Shown piece by piece: positions 26,462 through 35,313 of a DNA stretch of 64,000 nt (position 1 is its first letter; every line of letters begins with the position of its first letter). The notes below the pieces were generated by a model. That model was not told the origin of the DNA, did not search any database, and worked only from the letters and a program-made list of their open reading frames with translations. The position numbers and the translations under genes are program-made. Origin of the DNA: Acinetobacter genomosp. 15BJ (lineage in GTDB: Bacteria > Pseudomonadota > Gammaproteobacteria > Pseudomonadales > Moraxellaceae); the NCBI RefSeq assembly GCF_000400715.1, contig NZ_KE007347.1, positions 1,282,189-1,346,188 of the forward strand, read 5' to 3'.

Positions 26462-27433
26462 TTATGCAGTGGCTGCACGTACGGGTGGTACAAACTCTTT
26501 CAGGAAATAAGGGCTTAATAAACCTGTTTCTGGGTTTAATAAACGTTCTTTGTAGTACGCCAAATAGGCCGTTGTATCATGATCATTGGGATGAAAATCT
26601 GGACGTAAGTAATCAAAGATATGAGGTAATGTGCTACCAAACATGCCATTTTTTAAATTAAACAGTACAGACCAGCTTGCACCCGCTTCTTTCCAGAAAC
26701 GTAGGTTAATCAGATTACTCGGACGGCGTAAAAATGATAAAAATAAACCACCAGCTCCAACACCAGCCCCTATGGTAATAAACGCTAGAAAAAAGCCAAA
26801 AATCCTTAACGAATAATTTCCAGAGAGTACCTGATAAGTATCGTAAGCAATATCTTTATGTTCAGATTCTTCAAGCATGTGCCACATCCACAAAGCACGT
26901 GCTTTTTCATCATCAGAATATTGAAAAATATATTCATGCTTCATGCCAAACTCAGCGAGCACGGCAGTAAAGTGCTCAATCCCTGCCATCAACGAAAGCT
27001 TAAGCGGTTGGGGGAATTTTAAAAAAGTATAGTTAAAAACTTGCTCTGCCAAAAACCGATATAAGCGTACAGGTACATCATTTGGAATCATGATTTCGTT
27101 ATATTCATTGTGCAATTTCGAATGAATTGCCTCCTGTCCAATCAAAGAAGTTAATCTTTGCTTTAAGATAGGATCATCAATAAAATCACGATGATAACGT
27201 GCAGTTTCAATCACCAAATCCTCACCATAAGTGAGAAAAATTGATAAAGCAGCAAAATACGCCGTTGCCCATTCTTTCTGCATTAAAAACTTAATATCCA
27301 ACCGTTCAGGATCGAATTTAAAATCAAAATGACGAATTGGAATCGGTGATTTGCTTGCTAAACTCTGCACAATCCCCTGATATCGTGTACTGACTTTGTC
27401 TGAAAAGACATTTCGAAGAACTTGAACGACCAT
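26462..27433 (-). CDS. PF10118 (COG3687) predicted metal-dependent hydrolase, copy 1
   Basis: The product is a 323-residue helical protein starting at the ATG at 27433 (GGAG 8 bases upstream). The conserved histidine/glutamate motifs GQEAIHSKLHNEYN (near 110), GIEHFTAVLAE and MLEESEHKDIAYD (near 195) are spaced like a di-metal ferritin-like site. A hydrophobic segment (FGFFLAFITIGAGVGAGGLFL) follows, suggesting membrane association. The family is annotated as predicted metal-dependent hydrolase, but no reaction is established. It shares much of its sequence with the next gene upstream, so a tandem duplication is likely. Confidence 0.82.
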   Translation of the reverse strand: MVVQVLRNVFSDKVSTRYQGIVQSLASKSPIPIRHFDFKFDPERLDIKFLMQKEWATAYFAALSIFLTYGEDLVIETARYHRDFIDDPILKQRLTSLIGQEAIHSKLHNEYNEIMIPNDVPVRLYRFLAEQVFNYTFLKFPQPLKLSLMAGIEHFTAVLAEFGMKHEYIFQYSDDEKARALWMWHMLEESEHKDIAYDTYQVLSGNYSLRIFGFFLAFITIGAGVGAGGLFLSFLRRPSNLINLRFWKEAGASWSVLFNLKNGMFGSTLPHIFDYLRPDFHPNDHDTTAYLAYYKERLLNPETGLLSPYFLKEFVPPVRAATA

Positions 27434-27605
27434 TGCTTGATCTCCATATAGAGATTGAAGAATCACAGACTCTTTGATTATTTAAACAGCATAGTGCAGG
27501 ATTAAAATATAACTAGAACCAAACTGCTCATAAGACATTGAGCTTTTTTGCCAAGCTCAGCCATATTCCCTTCTGCACTTGTTTAAATCATTCAAAAATT
27601 CCTGA

Positions 27606-28565
27606 TTACGCAGCCTGAACCTTAGGTGTGAACTCTTTTACAAAGAATGGATACAATGCACCACCTTCTGATAAAAGTTTCTTTTCGTAGTATTCAAAAT
27701 AAGCTGTTGCATCATGATCATTTGGATGGAAATCCGTACGTAAATAATCAAAAATACGACCTTGAGTGCTTCCAAAAACCCCATCCTTCGGACTAAAGAT
27801 CAGCTTTACGCCACGTCGTGCATCTTTCCAGAATTTCGTGGTCAACATTTCTTGTGGCTTACGTAAGATTGGCACCATGGTTGCCGAAAACGGGATCAAT
27901 CCAAGAATGGTGAAATAAGCAAGTAAGAAACCTGAGATACGTAAGGCATAGTTACCATTCAGTGTTTGATACACATCATAGGCAACATCTTTATGCTCAG
28001 ATTCTTCCAACATATGCCACATCCACAAAGCACGTGTTTTCGCATCATCAGAGAAATAGAAGTTCTGTTCATGTGCCATCATGTATTCCGCTAACACGGC
28101 AGTAAAATGTTCAATCCCAGCCATGAGGGAAAGCTTAAGCGGTTGTGGGAATTTCAAGAAAATGTGATCAAAAAATTGTTCACCCAAAAAGCGATAAAGT
28201 CTTACTGGATAATCAAGTTCAACAATTGCATCATTAAATTCATTATGTAATTTTGAATGAATGGCTTCCTGACCAATCAATGAAGTCACACGCTGTCTTA
28301 AAATTGGATCTTTCAGTTGATCACGGTGATGACGTGCTGTTTCAATCACGAGGTCTTCACCATAAGTCAAAAAAACTGAAAGCGTCGCGAAGAAAATGGT
28401 TGCGAATTGATTGTTCATATAAAATGATAAATCAACCGTCTTACCTTCAAATCCGATAGCTAAGTGGCGAATTGGAATGCTTTTTTTACCTGCAAAATCG
28501 ATTTGCTCAGTTATTGGGTTCGATTTAAATAAGCTTAAACCTTTCTTTAATGTGCTGCTAATCAT
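27606..28565 (-). CDS. PF10118 (COG3687) predicted metal-dependent hydrolase, copy 2
   Basis: The product has 319 residues and is closely related to the previous one, sharing GQEAIHSKLHNEFN, PQPLKLSLMAGIEHFTAVLAE and WMWHMLEESEHKD in the same positions. The membrane-like segment after residue 205 is retained (ISGFLLAYFTILGLIPF). It is first in the leftward cluster and directly faces the TetR regulator gene across 487 bases. A palindrome shared with the regulator promoter lies 151 bases upstream of its ATG, so it probably heads a TetR-controlled operon. The substrate is unknown. Confidence 0.82.
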   Translation of the reverse strand: MISSTLKKGLSLFKSNPITEQIDFAGKKSIPIRHLAIGFEGKTVDLSFYMNNQFATIFFATLSVFLTYGEDLVIETARHHRDQLKDPILRQRVTSLIGQEAIHSKLHNEFNDAIVELDYPVRLYRFLGEQFFDHIFLKFPQPLKLSLMAGIEHFTAVLAEYMMAHEQNFYFSDDAKTRALWMWHMLEESEHKDVAYDVYQTLNGNYALRISGFLLAYFTILGLIPFSATMVPILRKPQEMLTTKFWKDARRGVKLIFSPKDGVFGSTQGRIFDYLRTDFHPNDHDATAYFEYYEKKLLSEGGALYPFFVKEFTPKVQAA

Positions 28566-28715
28566 GGCTACACCTACCTACTTCACTTGAGCGTCATTTG
28601 CCCTTTGACATGCGTTGCATCGGGTTCATCTCTTTTCATCCTTCTGCTCATTTGAGAAGTCTGAAAAAATATTCGGGAGATTTTTTTGAACCTGATCCTG
28701 ATATGAAATTACTTT

Positions 28716-28737
28716 AAACCGATCTTATGTTCGGATT
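28716..28737. promoter_or_regulatory. Likely TetR operator 1 (hydrolase side)
   Basis: AAACCGAT, six bases (CTTATG), then TTCGGATT: an inverted repeat matching at 6 of 8 positions. The right arm and most of the spacer are identical to operator 2. Confidence 0.65.
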
Positions 28738-29014
28738 CAATTCGGGTAATTCTTGACGTTTTAGCAGATATATTTTTCATATAAGTTGTTCGTTGCCAAT
28801 TTTTTAAAATAGAAGTAAGTAAAACTTAATTTTTATTTTTATATTTATTATCAAATAGATAATTAAAATTAAAAACAAAGATTATTGATGTAAATCCGTA
28901 TCCATCTTTTAGAAATTAGATTTCATTACAGATAAAATATAAATATTAAAATATATGTAATTTTATTTGTTCGGATTAATTTACTCTGACTTCCCCTGCT
29001 TTCAACCGCATGTT

Positions 29015-29036
29015 AATCTGAAGTTATGTTCGGATT
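29015..29036. promoter_or_regulatory. Likely TetR operator 2 (tetR side)
   Basis: AATCTGAA, six bases (GTTATG), then TTCGGATT: an inverted repeat matching at 7 of 8 positions, ending 16 bases before the regulator ATG. Binding there would block its own gene. Confidence 0.7.
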
Positions 29037-29052
29037 TTAATAATAAGATTTT

Positions 29053-29670
29053 ATGGCAACTCGTAAACCACGTCAGTCACGTTCTAAAGTCACAGTAGAC
29101 ACCATTATTGAAGCAGGCTTTATTGCAGTTGCAACCAATGGTACCAGTGGCACCACCACGCGGCATATTGCTGATATTGCAGGGGTCAGTGTTGGCTCGC
29201 TGTACGAATATTTTAAGAACAAAGAAGAAATTTATGATGCGATGGCCAGAACTTTTGTCAAAGAAGTCTTGGATATGGTGAAAGAACTCACGCCGATCAT
29301 GATTGAGCAGGAACTCGAACCTTTATTTGAAATGATCTTCTATACTTTCCGTGATTTGCTAACCCGTGATGACGATCGTTATCTGATCTGCCTCCGTTAT
29401 GCGACAGAACTCAAATATGAAAAATATATAGGTCAAATTGAGATGGCACTGATGGAAGTTTTGATGAAGTATATGATTCGTCACCCTCGTTACCTAAAAG
29501 TCAATAATCTCAGCGTGACAGCGTATATCAGTATTAATAGTAGTATTTTCAATGTCGCTCGTCATTTGATCTTACCCAATCCACAGATCAGCTTTGATGA
29601 AATGGTCAAAGGTTTAAGTACCATGATTATTAGTTATATCGAAGCAGAATTGGCAAAAGCAGGAAATTAA
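29053..29670 (+). CDS. TetR/AcrR-family transcriptional regulator
   Basis: The product has 205 residues. The N-terminal helix-turn-helix is clear: IIEAGFIAVATNGTSGTTTRHIADIAGVSVGSLYEYFKNKEEIY (quoted in part: TRHIADIAGVSVGSLYEYF, residues ~36-54). The ligand-binding C-terminus is unique, as usual. It is transcribed away from the hydrolase/SDR/monooxygenase cluster, with palindromes on both sides of the gap, so it likely represses both itself and that cluster until a lipid-like ligand is present. The ligand is not known. Confidence 0.9.
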   Translation: MATRKPRQSRSKVTVDTIIEAGFIAVATNGTSGTTTRHIADIAGVSVGSLYEYFKNKEEIYDAMARTFVKEVLDMVKELTPIMIEQELEPLFEMIFYTFRDLLTRDDDRYLICLRYATELKYEKYIGQIEMALMEVLMKYMIRHPRYLKVNNLSVTAYISINSSIFNVARHLILPNPQISFDEMVKGLSTMIISYIEAELAKAGN

Positions 29671-29671
29671 A

Positions 29672-29689
29672 AGCCAGCTTTTGCTGGCT
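29672..29689. terminator. Bidirectional hairpin between tetR and the TauD-type gene
   Basis: AGCCAGC / GCTGGCT with a TTTT loop lies just past the tetR stop. The minus strand then reads TTTTAATTT, serving the convergent dioxygenase gene. Confidence 0.7.
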
Positions 29690-29699
29690 CAGTTTAACT

Positions 29700-30632
29700 T
29701 TAGAATGGTCTTGCACCCGCTAAACTAACTCGTTTCAATAAACGACGCTGCTCGGCTGGAAAAGCTGTACGTGAATGTAAGGTCAGCTGGTTATCCCAAT
29801 AGACAATATCCCCAATTTCCCACTGGTGTTCATAACGATATTGAGGTTGCACAATATGGGCTCTTAAACGTTCGATCAGTGCAGCCCCCTTTTGATCGTC
29901 ATAACCTACGACTTCAACTTCTGTCTGTGCATCCAGATAAATACCACGACGACCACTTTCAGAATGCGTACGAACCAATGGATGCGGAAATGCAGCGCCT
30001 AATATCGGTTGATCCGAGAAACGATATTTGGGAATCGGGCTTTTATCCTTTAAGCGCAAAAATGGATTATAAGTAATCAGCTGTAGCCCTTCGATCTCAT
30101 CTTTAGTTTCTTGATCAAGGTCTTCATAGGCCTGTACCGTATTATACCAACTGGTTGCGCCACCATCTTTTGGAAGTTCAATTGCATAAAGCAAAGATCC
30201 GCTAGAAGGCTGTGGTGTCCAGTGATGATCACTATGCGGGGTGAGTTCGCCATGACCAGTATAATCACCTTCTCCAACCGCATTGGATACGGGCACAATA
30301 TCAGGTGGTGCATTGGTATCGTTACGCGTAGCCAATACAGGCACATCTGTTGGTGGACGGAAAATCCCGCCAAAATAACTGGCAAAGGCCAATAAATCAT
30401 TGTCTTGCAAGTCTTGCGCCTTGAAAACCAAAATTAAATGTTCATGCAATGCCTTTTTCAGCTTGAGAATCACTTCCCCGCTTTGTGGTTTGCTGGCATC
30501 TAATCCAGTCACAATCGCACCCAATGCACCGTTAATCGGTGTGATTTGCACGGTATCTAAACTATGTTTCTTGTATTCATGCCAACGCGGTGCGTTTTCG
30601 ATCGCGGCTGAAAGCTGTGTGAGTACGGTCAT
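29700..30632 (-). CDS. TauD/TfdA-family alpha-ketoglutarate-dependent dioxygenase
   Basis: The product is a 310-residue Fe(II)/2-oxoglutarate dioxygenase. The metal-binding HxD is in TPHSDHHW (near 130), the distal His in LTLHSRTAF (near 285), and the 2-oxoglutarate-binding Arg is in the C-terminal RRLLKRVSLAG. TauD family members release sulfite from taurine or alkylsulfonates, or cleave sulfate esters (AtsK). The position beside sulfonate-type ABC transporter genes supports an organosulfur substrate. The exact substrate cannot be told from sequence. The gene is separated by 175 bases from the ATPase upstream and could have its own promoter. Confidence 0.88.
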   Translation of the reverse strand: MTVLTQLSAAIENAPRWHEYKKHSLDTVQITPINGALGAIVTGLDASKPQSGEVILKLKKALHEHLILVFKAQDLQDNDLLAFASYFGGIFRPPTDVPVLATRNDTNAPPDIVPVSNAVGEGDYTGHGELTPHSDHHWTPQPSSGSLLYAIELPKDGGATSWYNTVQAYEDLDQETKDEIEGLQLITYNPFLRLKDKSPIPKYRFSDQPILGAAFPHPLVRTHSESGRRGIYLDAQTEVEVVGYDDQKGAALIERLRAHIVQPQYRYEHQWEIGDIVYWDNQLTLHSRTAFPAEQRRLLKRVSLAGARPF

Positions 30633-30807
30633 TTTCTTTCCTATAAATCATTCATTATATTTTTCAAAGCATCAAGCTTTATTCATGATTCCCCAATCAC
30701 AAAAATTAGTGATCTAGTTAAATATATGCAAACCGTGAAATATAAGAACCAATATTTTTATATTAATTTATTTATTTTTATGATTATAAAATTCAGCTTA
30801 CTTGGAA

Positions 30808-31632
30808 TTACCAAGCAAACTGAAACTGATTAAAATCGTTAACAACAGGAATAATTAAATGATCTTCGACTGCATGACTAAAATCAGTCAAAATATCATT
30901 TCTAATCGCAGCAAGTCGAACATCTTCACGAACACGTGGATGTGGTAAATGAACAGGAACAATCCGTTTGATTCGACCTGGATTCGGTTGCATCACCACA
31001 ACACGATCACCGAGGAAAACCGCCTCTTCCACATCATGCGTCACGATAATCATGGTAATTCTTTCGGTTTGCCAGATCCGTTGTAATTCCTTTTGTAGAT
31101 TGGCGCGTGTGAGTGCATCCAATGCGCCAAAAGGTTCATCTAGCAACAATATTTTGGGTCGATTAATCAGACTTCTTGCAATCGCAACACGTTGACTCAT
31201 GCCCCCTGAAAGCTGTGCTGGATAAGCGTCTTTAAACTTAGTCAAACCGACCAATTCAATATGTTCATCAATCAACTGATTCTGTTCAGCGACCGTCAAT
31301 TTACGATTTAACAATGCAACCCGAATGTTATCTTGTACATTCAACCAAGGAAATAATCGATGATCTTGAAAGACAATACCTCGCTCTAGACTGGTGCCTT
31401 GAATCGGTTGTCCATCGACCAAAATCTTACCTTCAAATTGATCATCCAAGCCGACGAGTAAACGTAATAAAGTTGATTTTCCACATCCGCTACTACCAAC
31501 GATACTGACAAATTCCCCCGCCTTAATTTCTAAAGAAATATCATCCAATACGGTTAAGGCATGTTCTTGGTACTGCCCATATGATTTATTGAGATGATTA
31601 ACTTTTACTGAACCAACATTTAATGATGTCAT
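30808..31632 (-). CDS. ABC transporter ATP-binding protein, sulfonate/nitrate type (SsuB/TauB-like)
   Basis: The product is a 274-residue ATPase with Walker A GSSGCGKST (near 46), signature [15 protein letters not shown] (near 144), Walker B ILLLDEPFGALDALT and the switch His in VTHDVEEA. The region PNPGRIKRIVPVHLPHPRVR near the end is typical of SsuB/TauB proteins. The ATG at 31632 follows GGGAGC. No permease is adjacent, so it probably serves permeases in the neighbouring cluster, or pairs with the TOBE protein gene just upstream. Confidence 0.88.
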   Translation of the reverse strand: MTSLNVGSVKVNHLNKSYGQYQEHALTVLDDISLEIKAGEFVSIVGSSGCGKSTLLRLLVGLDDQFEGKILVDGQPIQGTSLERGIVFQDHRLFPWLNVQDNIRVALLNRKLTVAEQNQLIDEHIELVGLTKFKDAYPAQLSGGMSQRVAIARSLINRPKILLLDEPFGALDALTRANLQKELQRIWQTERITMIIVTHDVEEAVFLGDRVVVMQPNPGRIKRIVPVHLPHPRVREDVRLAAIRNDILTDFSHAVEDHLIIPVVNDFNQFQFAW

Positions 31633-31701
31633 TTTAGCTCCCTAAAATAGAAATCAAAAATATAATAAAATCTATCTTTACTATATTTTTGATATGACTT
31701 C

Positions 31702-31917
31702 CTATAGTTTTGCCAAAGCAACTTCTGTAGACTTAATTAAAACAATGACTTCACTACCTAATTCTAAATTTAGATTTTTTACTGATCGTGTGGTAATCAC
31801 TGAAGTAAAAACTCCCGCAGGTGTTTCTACATCCACCTCAGAAACCACACTCCCTTCTATAATCTCTTTAACCACACCACGAAACTGATTACGCACATTA
31901 ATTTGAGGAATACTCAT
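31702..31917 (-). CDS. TOBE-domain (Mop-like) small protein
   Basis: The product is 71 residues: MSIPQINVRNQFRGVVKEI, then VVSEVDVETPAG and a final VIVLIKSTEVALAK. This is a single TOBE/molbindin domain, which binds small oxyanions such as molybdate (or sulfate-like ligands). Free-standing Mop-type proteins store or buffer molybdate. Its place inside an organosulfur region and 69 bases ahead of an ABC ATPase gene suggests oxyanion sensing or handling; that is inferred. It has no signal peptide. Confidence 0.85.
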   Translation of the reverse strand: MSIPQINVRNQFRGVVKEIIEGSVVSEVDVETPAGVFTSVITTRSVKNLNLELGSEVIVLIKSTEVALAKL

Positions 31918-32081
31918 CTTTCACCACTTTGCATCTGTTTATTAAATTATGTACCACCATATTAGGCAAAGTATGAATATTTAGAACTATTATTTTTGAA
32001 TATTTTTTGATTAAAAAATTATATTTATTTTCAATCATTGATTATTATTTTTTTAGCAAAGTAATTTCCAATCAATAAAAA

Positions 32082-32100
32082 GGTGAACTTCTGTCACCTG
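32082..32100 (-). terminator. Rho-independent terminator of the sigma-54 activator gene
   Basis: AGGTGA / TCACCT with a 7-base loop lies 15 bases past the stop at 32115 and is followed on the minus strand by TTTTTATTGATT. Confidence 0.75.
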
Positions 32101-32114
32101 ATTATTTAATACAA

Positions 32115-33242
32115 TTAACCCAATAATTCTTCCAACATAATATTGACCACTTTATCGTTTCCCACTAAGCCATATTTGACCAATCTTGCACGCACAATAT
32201 TGCGACTAATCCCTAAAAGCTTTGCTGTTTGCACTTGATTGCGATGGCAATATTCATAAGCAATACGAATCGTTGCTTCCTCAATCAAGCGATCAAGATT
32301 TTCATTTTTCAAGGCATGGGAGGACTCAAATAAATTCAGAAGTGCATGCTGCAACATTTGTTTAGGCAATAAATCTGTTCGTGGAATGGTCTGGGTACTT
32401 TTTTCCAAGTCAGAAATTTGTCGTAAATTCAGGCTACTGGATAAGGAGGCAAAGCAAAAATCAGTAGGTTGAATTTGATGGTTCTTGCAGACCAGTAAGG
32501 CATGATGAATGGCATTTTCCAATTCTCGAATATTACCAGGATAGTTATAACTCAACAATTTCTGTACCGCACTTGGACTCAGGCTCGCAACTGGATAACC
32601 CAAACGTTTGCAATACTGTGCAATAAAGAAGTTTGCTAGGGGTAGAATATCGCCCGGACGTTCTGCCAAGGGTGATACTTTCAGCAATGCCACGTTCAAA
32701 CGATAGAATAAATCTTCTCTAAATTTTCCGGCCTGTACCGCTTCATCCAGATGCACATTGGTTGCGGCAATCACACGAACATTGAGTTTAATCGACTTAA
32801 GTGAACCCACCCGAACAATCTCACGTTCTTGTAACACCCTTAATAATTTGACCTGCATCGCTGGAGATAAATCACCCACCTCATCCAGGAACAAGGTGCC
32901 ATGATTGGCTGCTTCGAACCATCCTGCCTTACTATTGATTGCTCCAGTAAATGCGCCTTTTTCGTGTCCAAATAACTCACTTTCAGCCAATGATTCAGTA
33001 AATGCACCACAATTTACTGCCACAAAAGGACCTCGACTGCGCTGGCTCATCATATGCACTTGCCTTGCAACCAGCTCCTTACCTGTTCCGGTATTTCCAA
33101 TAATCAGAACACTGGCCTCGCTCGGTGCAATCTGTTCAATACGATCCAGCAAATCTCTTGATTTTTGATCTTCAAAAACCATGGCTGTCGCACGCTCAGT
33201 CCGCGTTAAGGTATGATTTTGTGGATAAGTAATGAATGACAT
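32115..33242 (-). CDS. Sigma-54-dependent transcriptional activator (SfnR-like)
   Basis: The product is a 375-residue activator made of an AAA+ domain and a DNA-binding domain without a receiver domain. Walker A is GNTGTGKE (near 49), the sigma-54-contacting loop is GAFTGA (near 97), and Walker B is LFLDEVGDL. The C-terminus carries a Fis-type helix-turn-helix (NQVQTAKLLGISRNIVRARL). Activators with this architecture, such as SfnR of Pseudomonas, switch on organosulfur genes under sulfur limitation. Two sigma-54-type promoters in the same region (43008 and 45808) are its likely targets. Lacking an input domain, it is probably controlled by its own expression level. Confidence 0.88.
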   Translation of the reverse strand: MSFITYPQNHTLTRTERATAMVFEDQKSRDLLDRIEQIAPSEASVLIIGNTGTGKELVARQVHMMSQRSRGPFVAVNCGAFTESLAESELFGHEKGAFTGAINSKAGWFEAANHGTLFLDEVGDLSPAMQVKLLRVLQEREIVRVGSLKSIKLNVRVIAATNVHLDEAVQAGKFREDLFYRLNVALLKVSPLAERPGDILPLANFFIAQYCKRLGYPVASLSPSAVQKLLSYNYPGNIRELENAIHHALLVCKNHQIQPTDFCFASLSSSLNLRQISDLEKSTQTIPRTDLLPKQMLQHALLNLFESSHALKNENLDRLIEEATIRIAYEYCHRNQVQTAKLLGISRNIVRARLVKYGLVGNDKVVNIMLEELLG

Positions 33243-33380
33243 GCATTTACTTCCCTATTGTTCGAAAAGAGAGGTTATCTTGCATGACTATTGGTTTAAA
33301 TAGAAATCAGTAATTCACCTTTGTTATTTCCATTTATTAAAATAGAAACATACCATCCTTAATTAAACTAAAAATCATAT

Positions 33381-34403
33381 TTAATGTTGGCTATATTCAT
33401 TATATTGATTGCTATATATCTTTTTATAATCAATCTGATTATTTTTTAATTGACCTTCTTCAATTAGATTATCGACCCATATTTTAAAATCACCATCTTC
33501 AAATTTAGCTGCTTTGCTTGGAATACCCCACTGAGTCCAATATTTTAACATCGCACCATTTTCAGGACGTTTGCGTTTTTGCAAAATCTGCTCGAAACGT
33601 GCAATCACCTGATCTCGAGGCTGTTGTCTAGACCACTCAATCGCTTTGGCAACCCCTGTAACCACTTTACGGGTGGTATTGGGATGTTCTGCAATATAAC
33701 GATTCGCCATGACATAGCTGCCCGTGGTGAGATCACCCACCAAATCATAGTCGCGATAAAGACGGCGTACCCCACCACGTTCTATCGCTGGGCCTGCCAA
33801 TGGTGCCAAATCAACATGACCACTTCGTAAAGCTTGCTCAGCAGAACCCGGTGGCAAAACCACAAGCGTGACCTGATTGATTTCCTCAGGGTTAAGCCCC
33901 CCTTTTTTTAAGTAACTCTTGAGCATATATTCCACTTGTGCGCCCAGAATATTGGTGCCGACCTTTTTACCAATTAAGTCTCTGGCTGAATGAATTGGAC
34001 TATTTTCAAGAACATAATAGCCAGCAAAAGGATCATCGAAAGTACCATAGGCAGCAATCACAACAGTCCCGGGCACGCCACTGGCGACCATTTTCACGGC
34101 GGAACCTGCAAAACTTGGACTACTAATATCACTATCGCCTGACAAAGCAGATTGAATTCCCTGCGGCCCGCCTGTAGAAACACCCTGATAGCTCAATTTG
34201 ATTGGTGCAAGATAGCCCAAATCTTCAGCCAGCTCTAAGGGAGTAACGATGCCTGGCGAACCGAGGTATTTAAATTCTAATGATTCAAGCCCATCCACTG
34301 TAGTTAATTTCGATGCTGGTTTTGAACATCCCAATAAAACCAGCGACATTATCATTATGTGACTCAAACCCAATAGATGCTTTCCCCAGCCTTGCTTAAA
34401 CAT
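33381..34403 (-). CDS. ABC transporter substrate-binding lipoprotein (aliphatic sulfonate type), copy A
   Basis: The product has 340 residues from the ATG at 34403 (AGGAG upstream). The signal sequence ends in LVLLGC, a lipobox. The SsuA/TauA-like body has LAEDLGYL, then GGPQGIQSALSGDSDI and [13 protein letters not shown]; the latter two motifs recur in the second binding protein at 36141, so the two are paralogues. It captures a sulfonate-like ligand for the permease just upstream in the operon. Differences in the predicted pocket (SPSFAGSAVK versus [10 protein letters not shown]) suggest different ligand preference. Confidence 0.87.
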   Translation of the reverse strand: MFKQGWGKHLLGLSHIMIMSLVLLGCSKPASKLTTVDGLESLEFKYLGSPGIVTPLELAEDLGYLAPIKLSYQGVSTGGPQGIQSALSGDSDISSPSFAGSAVKMVASGVPGTVVIAAYGTFDDPFAGYYVLENSPIHSARDLIGKKVGTNILGAQVEYMLKSYLKKGGLNPEEINQVTLVVLPPGSAEQALRSGHVDLAPLAGPAIERGGVRRLYRDYDLVGDLTTGSYVMANRYIAEHPNTTRKVVTGVAKAIEWSRQQPRDQVIARFEQILQKRKRPENGAMLKYWTQWGIPSKAAKFEDGDFKIWVDNLIEEGQLKNNQIDYKKIYSNQYNEYSQH

Positions 34404-34419
34404 GTCAATGTACTCCTGA

Positions 34420-35277
34420 CTAACGTTCAATTTTCCAAGCGGTCAAACGCTTTTCGATCGCAAGTAGACTGTAGTTAAACAGCAAGCCAATGGTCGTAAT
34501 ACTTATGATGCCAAAGAACATTTCAGGAATCTGGAAGTTATATTGTGCATAGTTAATCAAATAACCAAGACCTGCTTTTGCCCCAACCATCTCAGCCGCA
34601 ATCAGCATCAATACTGAAAAAGATCCTGCTAAACGTACACCCACAAAAATCGTTGGAATTGCAGCTGGCAAAATCACTTTACGGAATAACTGAATTGAGC
34701 TCAGTCCCATGGTTCGTGCAGACTTGATCAACAATGGATCGACATTACGAACACCACTAATAGTATTTAGCAAGATTGGCCATGTGCAGGCATAGGTCAC
34801 CAATGCAATTTTCGAACTTTCACCAATCCCAAGAAAAAGAATAAACACAGGCAATAAAGCTAAAGCAGCCGTGTTGCGGAACACTTCCAATAAAGGACTC
34901 AGAAATTCAGAAAAACGGGTGTACCAACCAATCGCCAAACCTAAAGGAATTGCGATAATGATCGCAAAAATAAAGCCACTGAGTGAACGAATCAAACTGG
35001 CTTGTAAATGCGTCAAGAGTTGTCCATTTTGAATCAAGCCCCAACCACTGAGCAACACGGTGGAAAAGGCTGGCAAGAAAGCGGAATCGACCAAACCAAT
35101 ACGTGGCACGATTTCCCAGATGGCTAAAAATAGTAAAATCGCGGCTGAACGTTTAAATGTTGTAGATAACCAAGCCAAATTTACATCAGCCCCAAAAGAT
35201 TTGGTCTTTTGAGTTGAGCTAATCGATCGCTGCTGAATGGTTTTTGGAAAGGTTAAGGTATCTTTTGAACTCGACAT
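34420..35277 (-). CDS. ABC transporter permease, SsuC/TauC type (A)
   Basis: The product is a 285-residue inner-membrane permease with about six helices. The EAA-type cytoplasmic loop is SARTMGLSSIQLFRKVILPAAIP (split: SARTMGLSS, near 192, then KVILPAAIP). The ATG at 35277 follows AGAGG; the GTG two codons earlier is less likely. It lies between an ATPase and two substrate-binding protein genes, forming a complete importer with 35314 and 33381. Confidence 0.9.
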   Translation of the reverse strand: MSSSKDTLTFPKTIQQRSISSTQKTKSFGADVNLAWLSTTFKRSAAILLFLAIWEIVPRIGLVDSAFLPAFSTVLLSGWGLIQNGQLLTHLQASLIRSLSGFIFAIIIAIPLGLAIGWYTRFSEFLSPLLEVFRNTAALALLPVFILFLGIGESSKIALVTYACTWPILLNTISGVRNVDPLLIKSARTMGLSSIQLFRKVILPAAIPTIFVGVRLAGSFSVLMLIAAEMVGAKAGLGYLINYAQYNFQIPEMFFGIISITTIGLLFNYSLLAIEKRLTAWKIER

Positions 35278-35313
35278 AATCACCTCTAATTTTTTAATAA
35301 TTGAATATTTGAC

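Larger units (their letters stand above)
28566..29052. promoter_or_regulatory. Divergent regulatory region between the hydrolase operon and tetR
   Basis: The 487 bases are very AT-rich and non-coding. Three copies of TGTTCGGATT (ending at 28737, 28977 and 29036) are present. Two of them form matched palindromes annotated separately; the middle one has no left arm. Both divergent promoters must lie here. Confidence 0.7.

Noticed and set aside
30798..30815. CTTGG / CCAAG hairpin at the end of the ATPase gene as a terminator
   Set aside because: The stem is five pairs, overlaps the stop codon and lacks a T-run.
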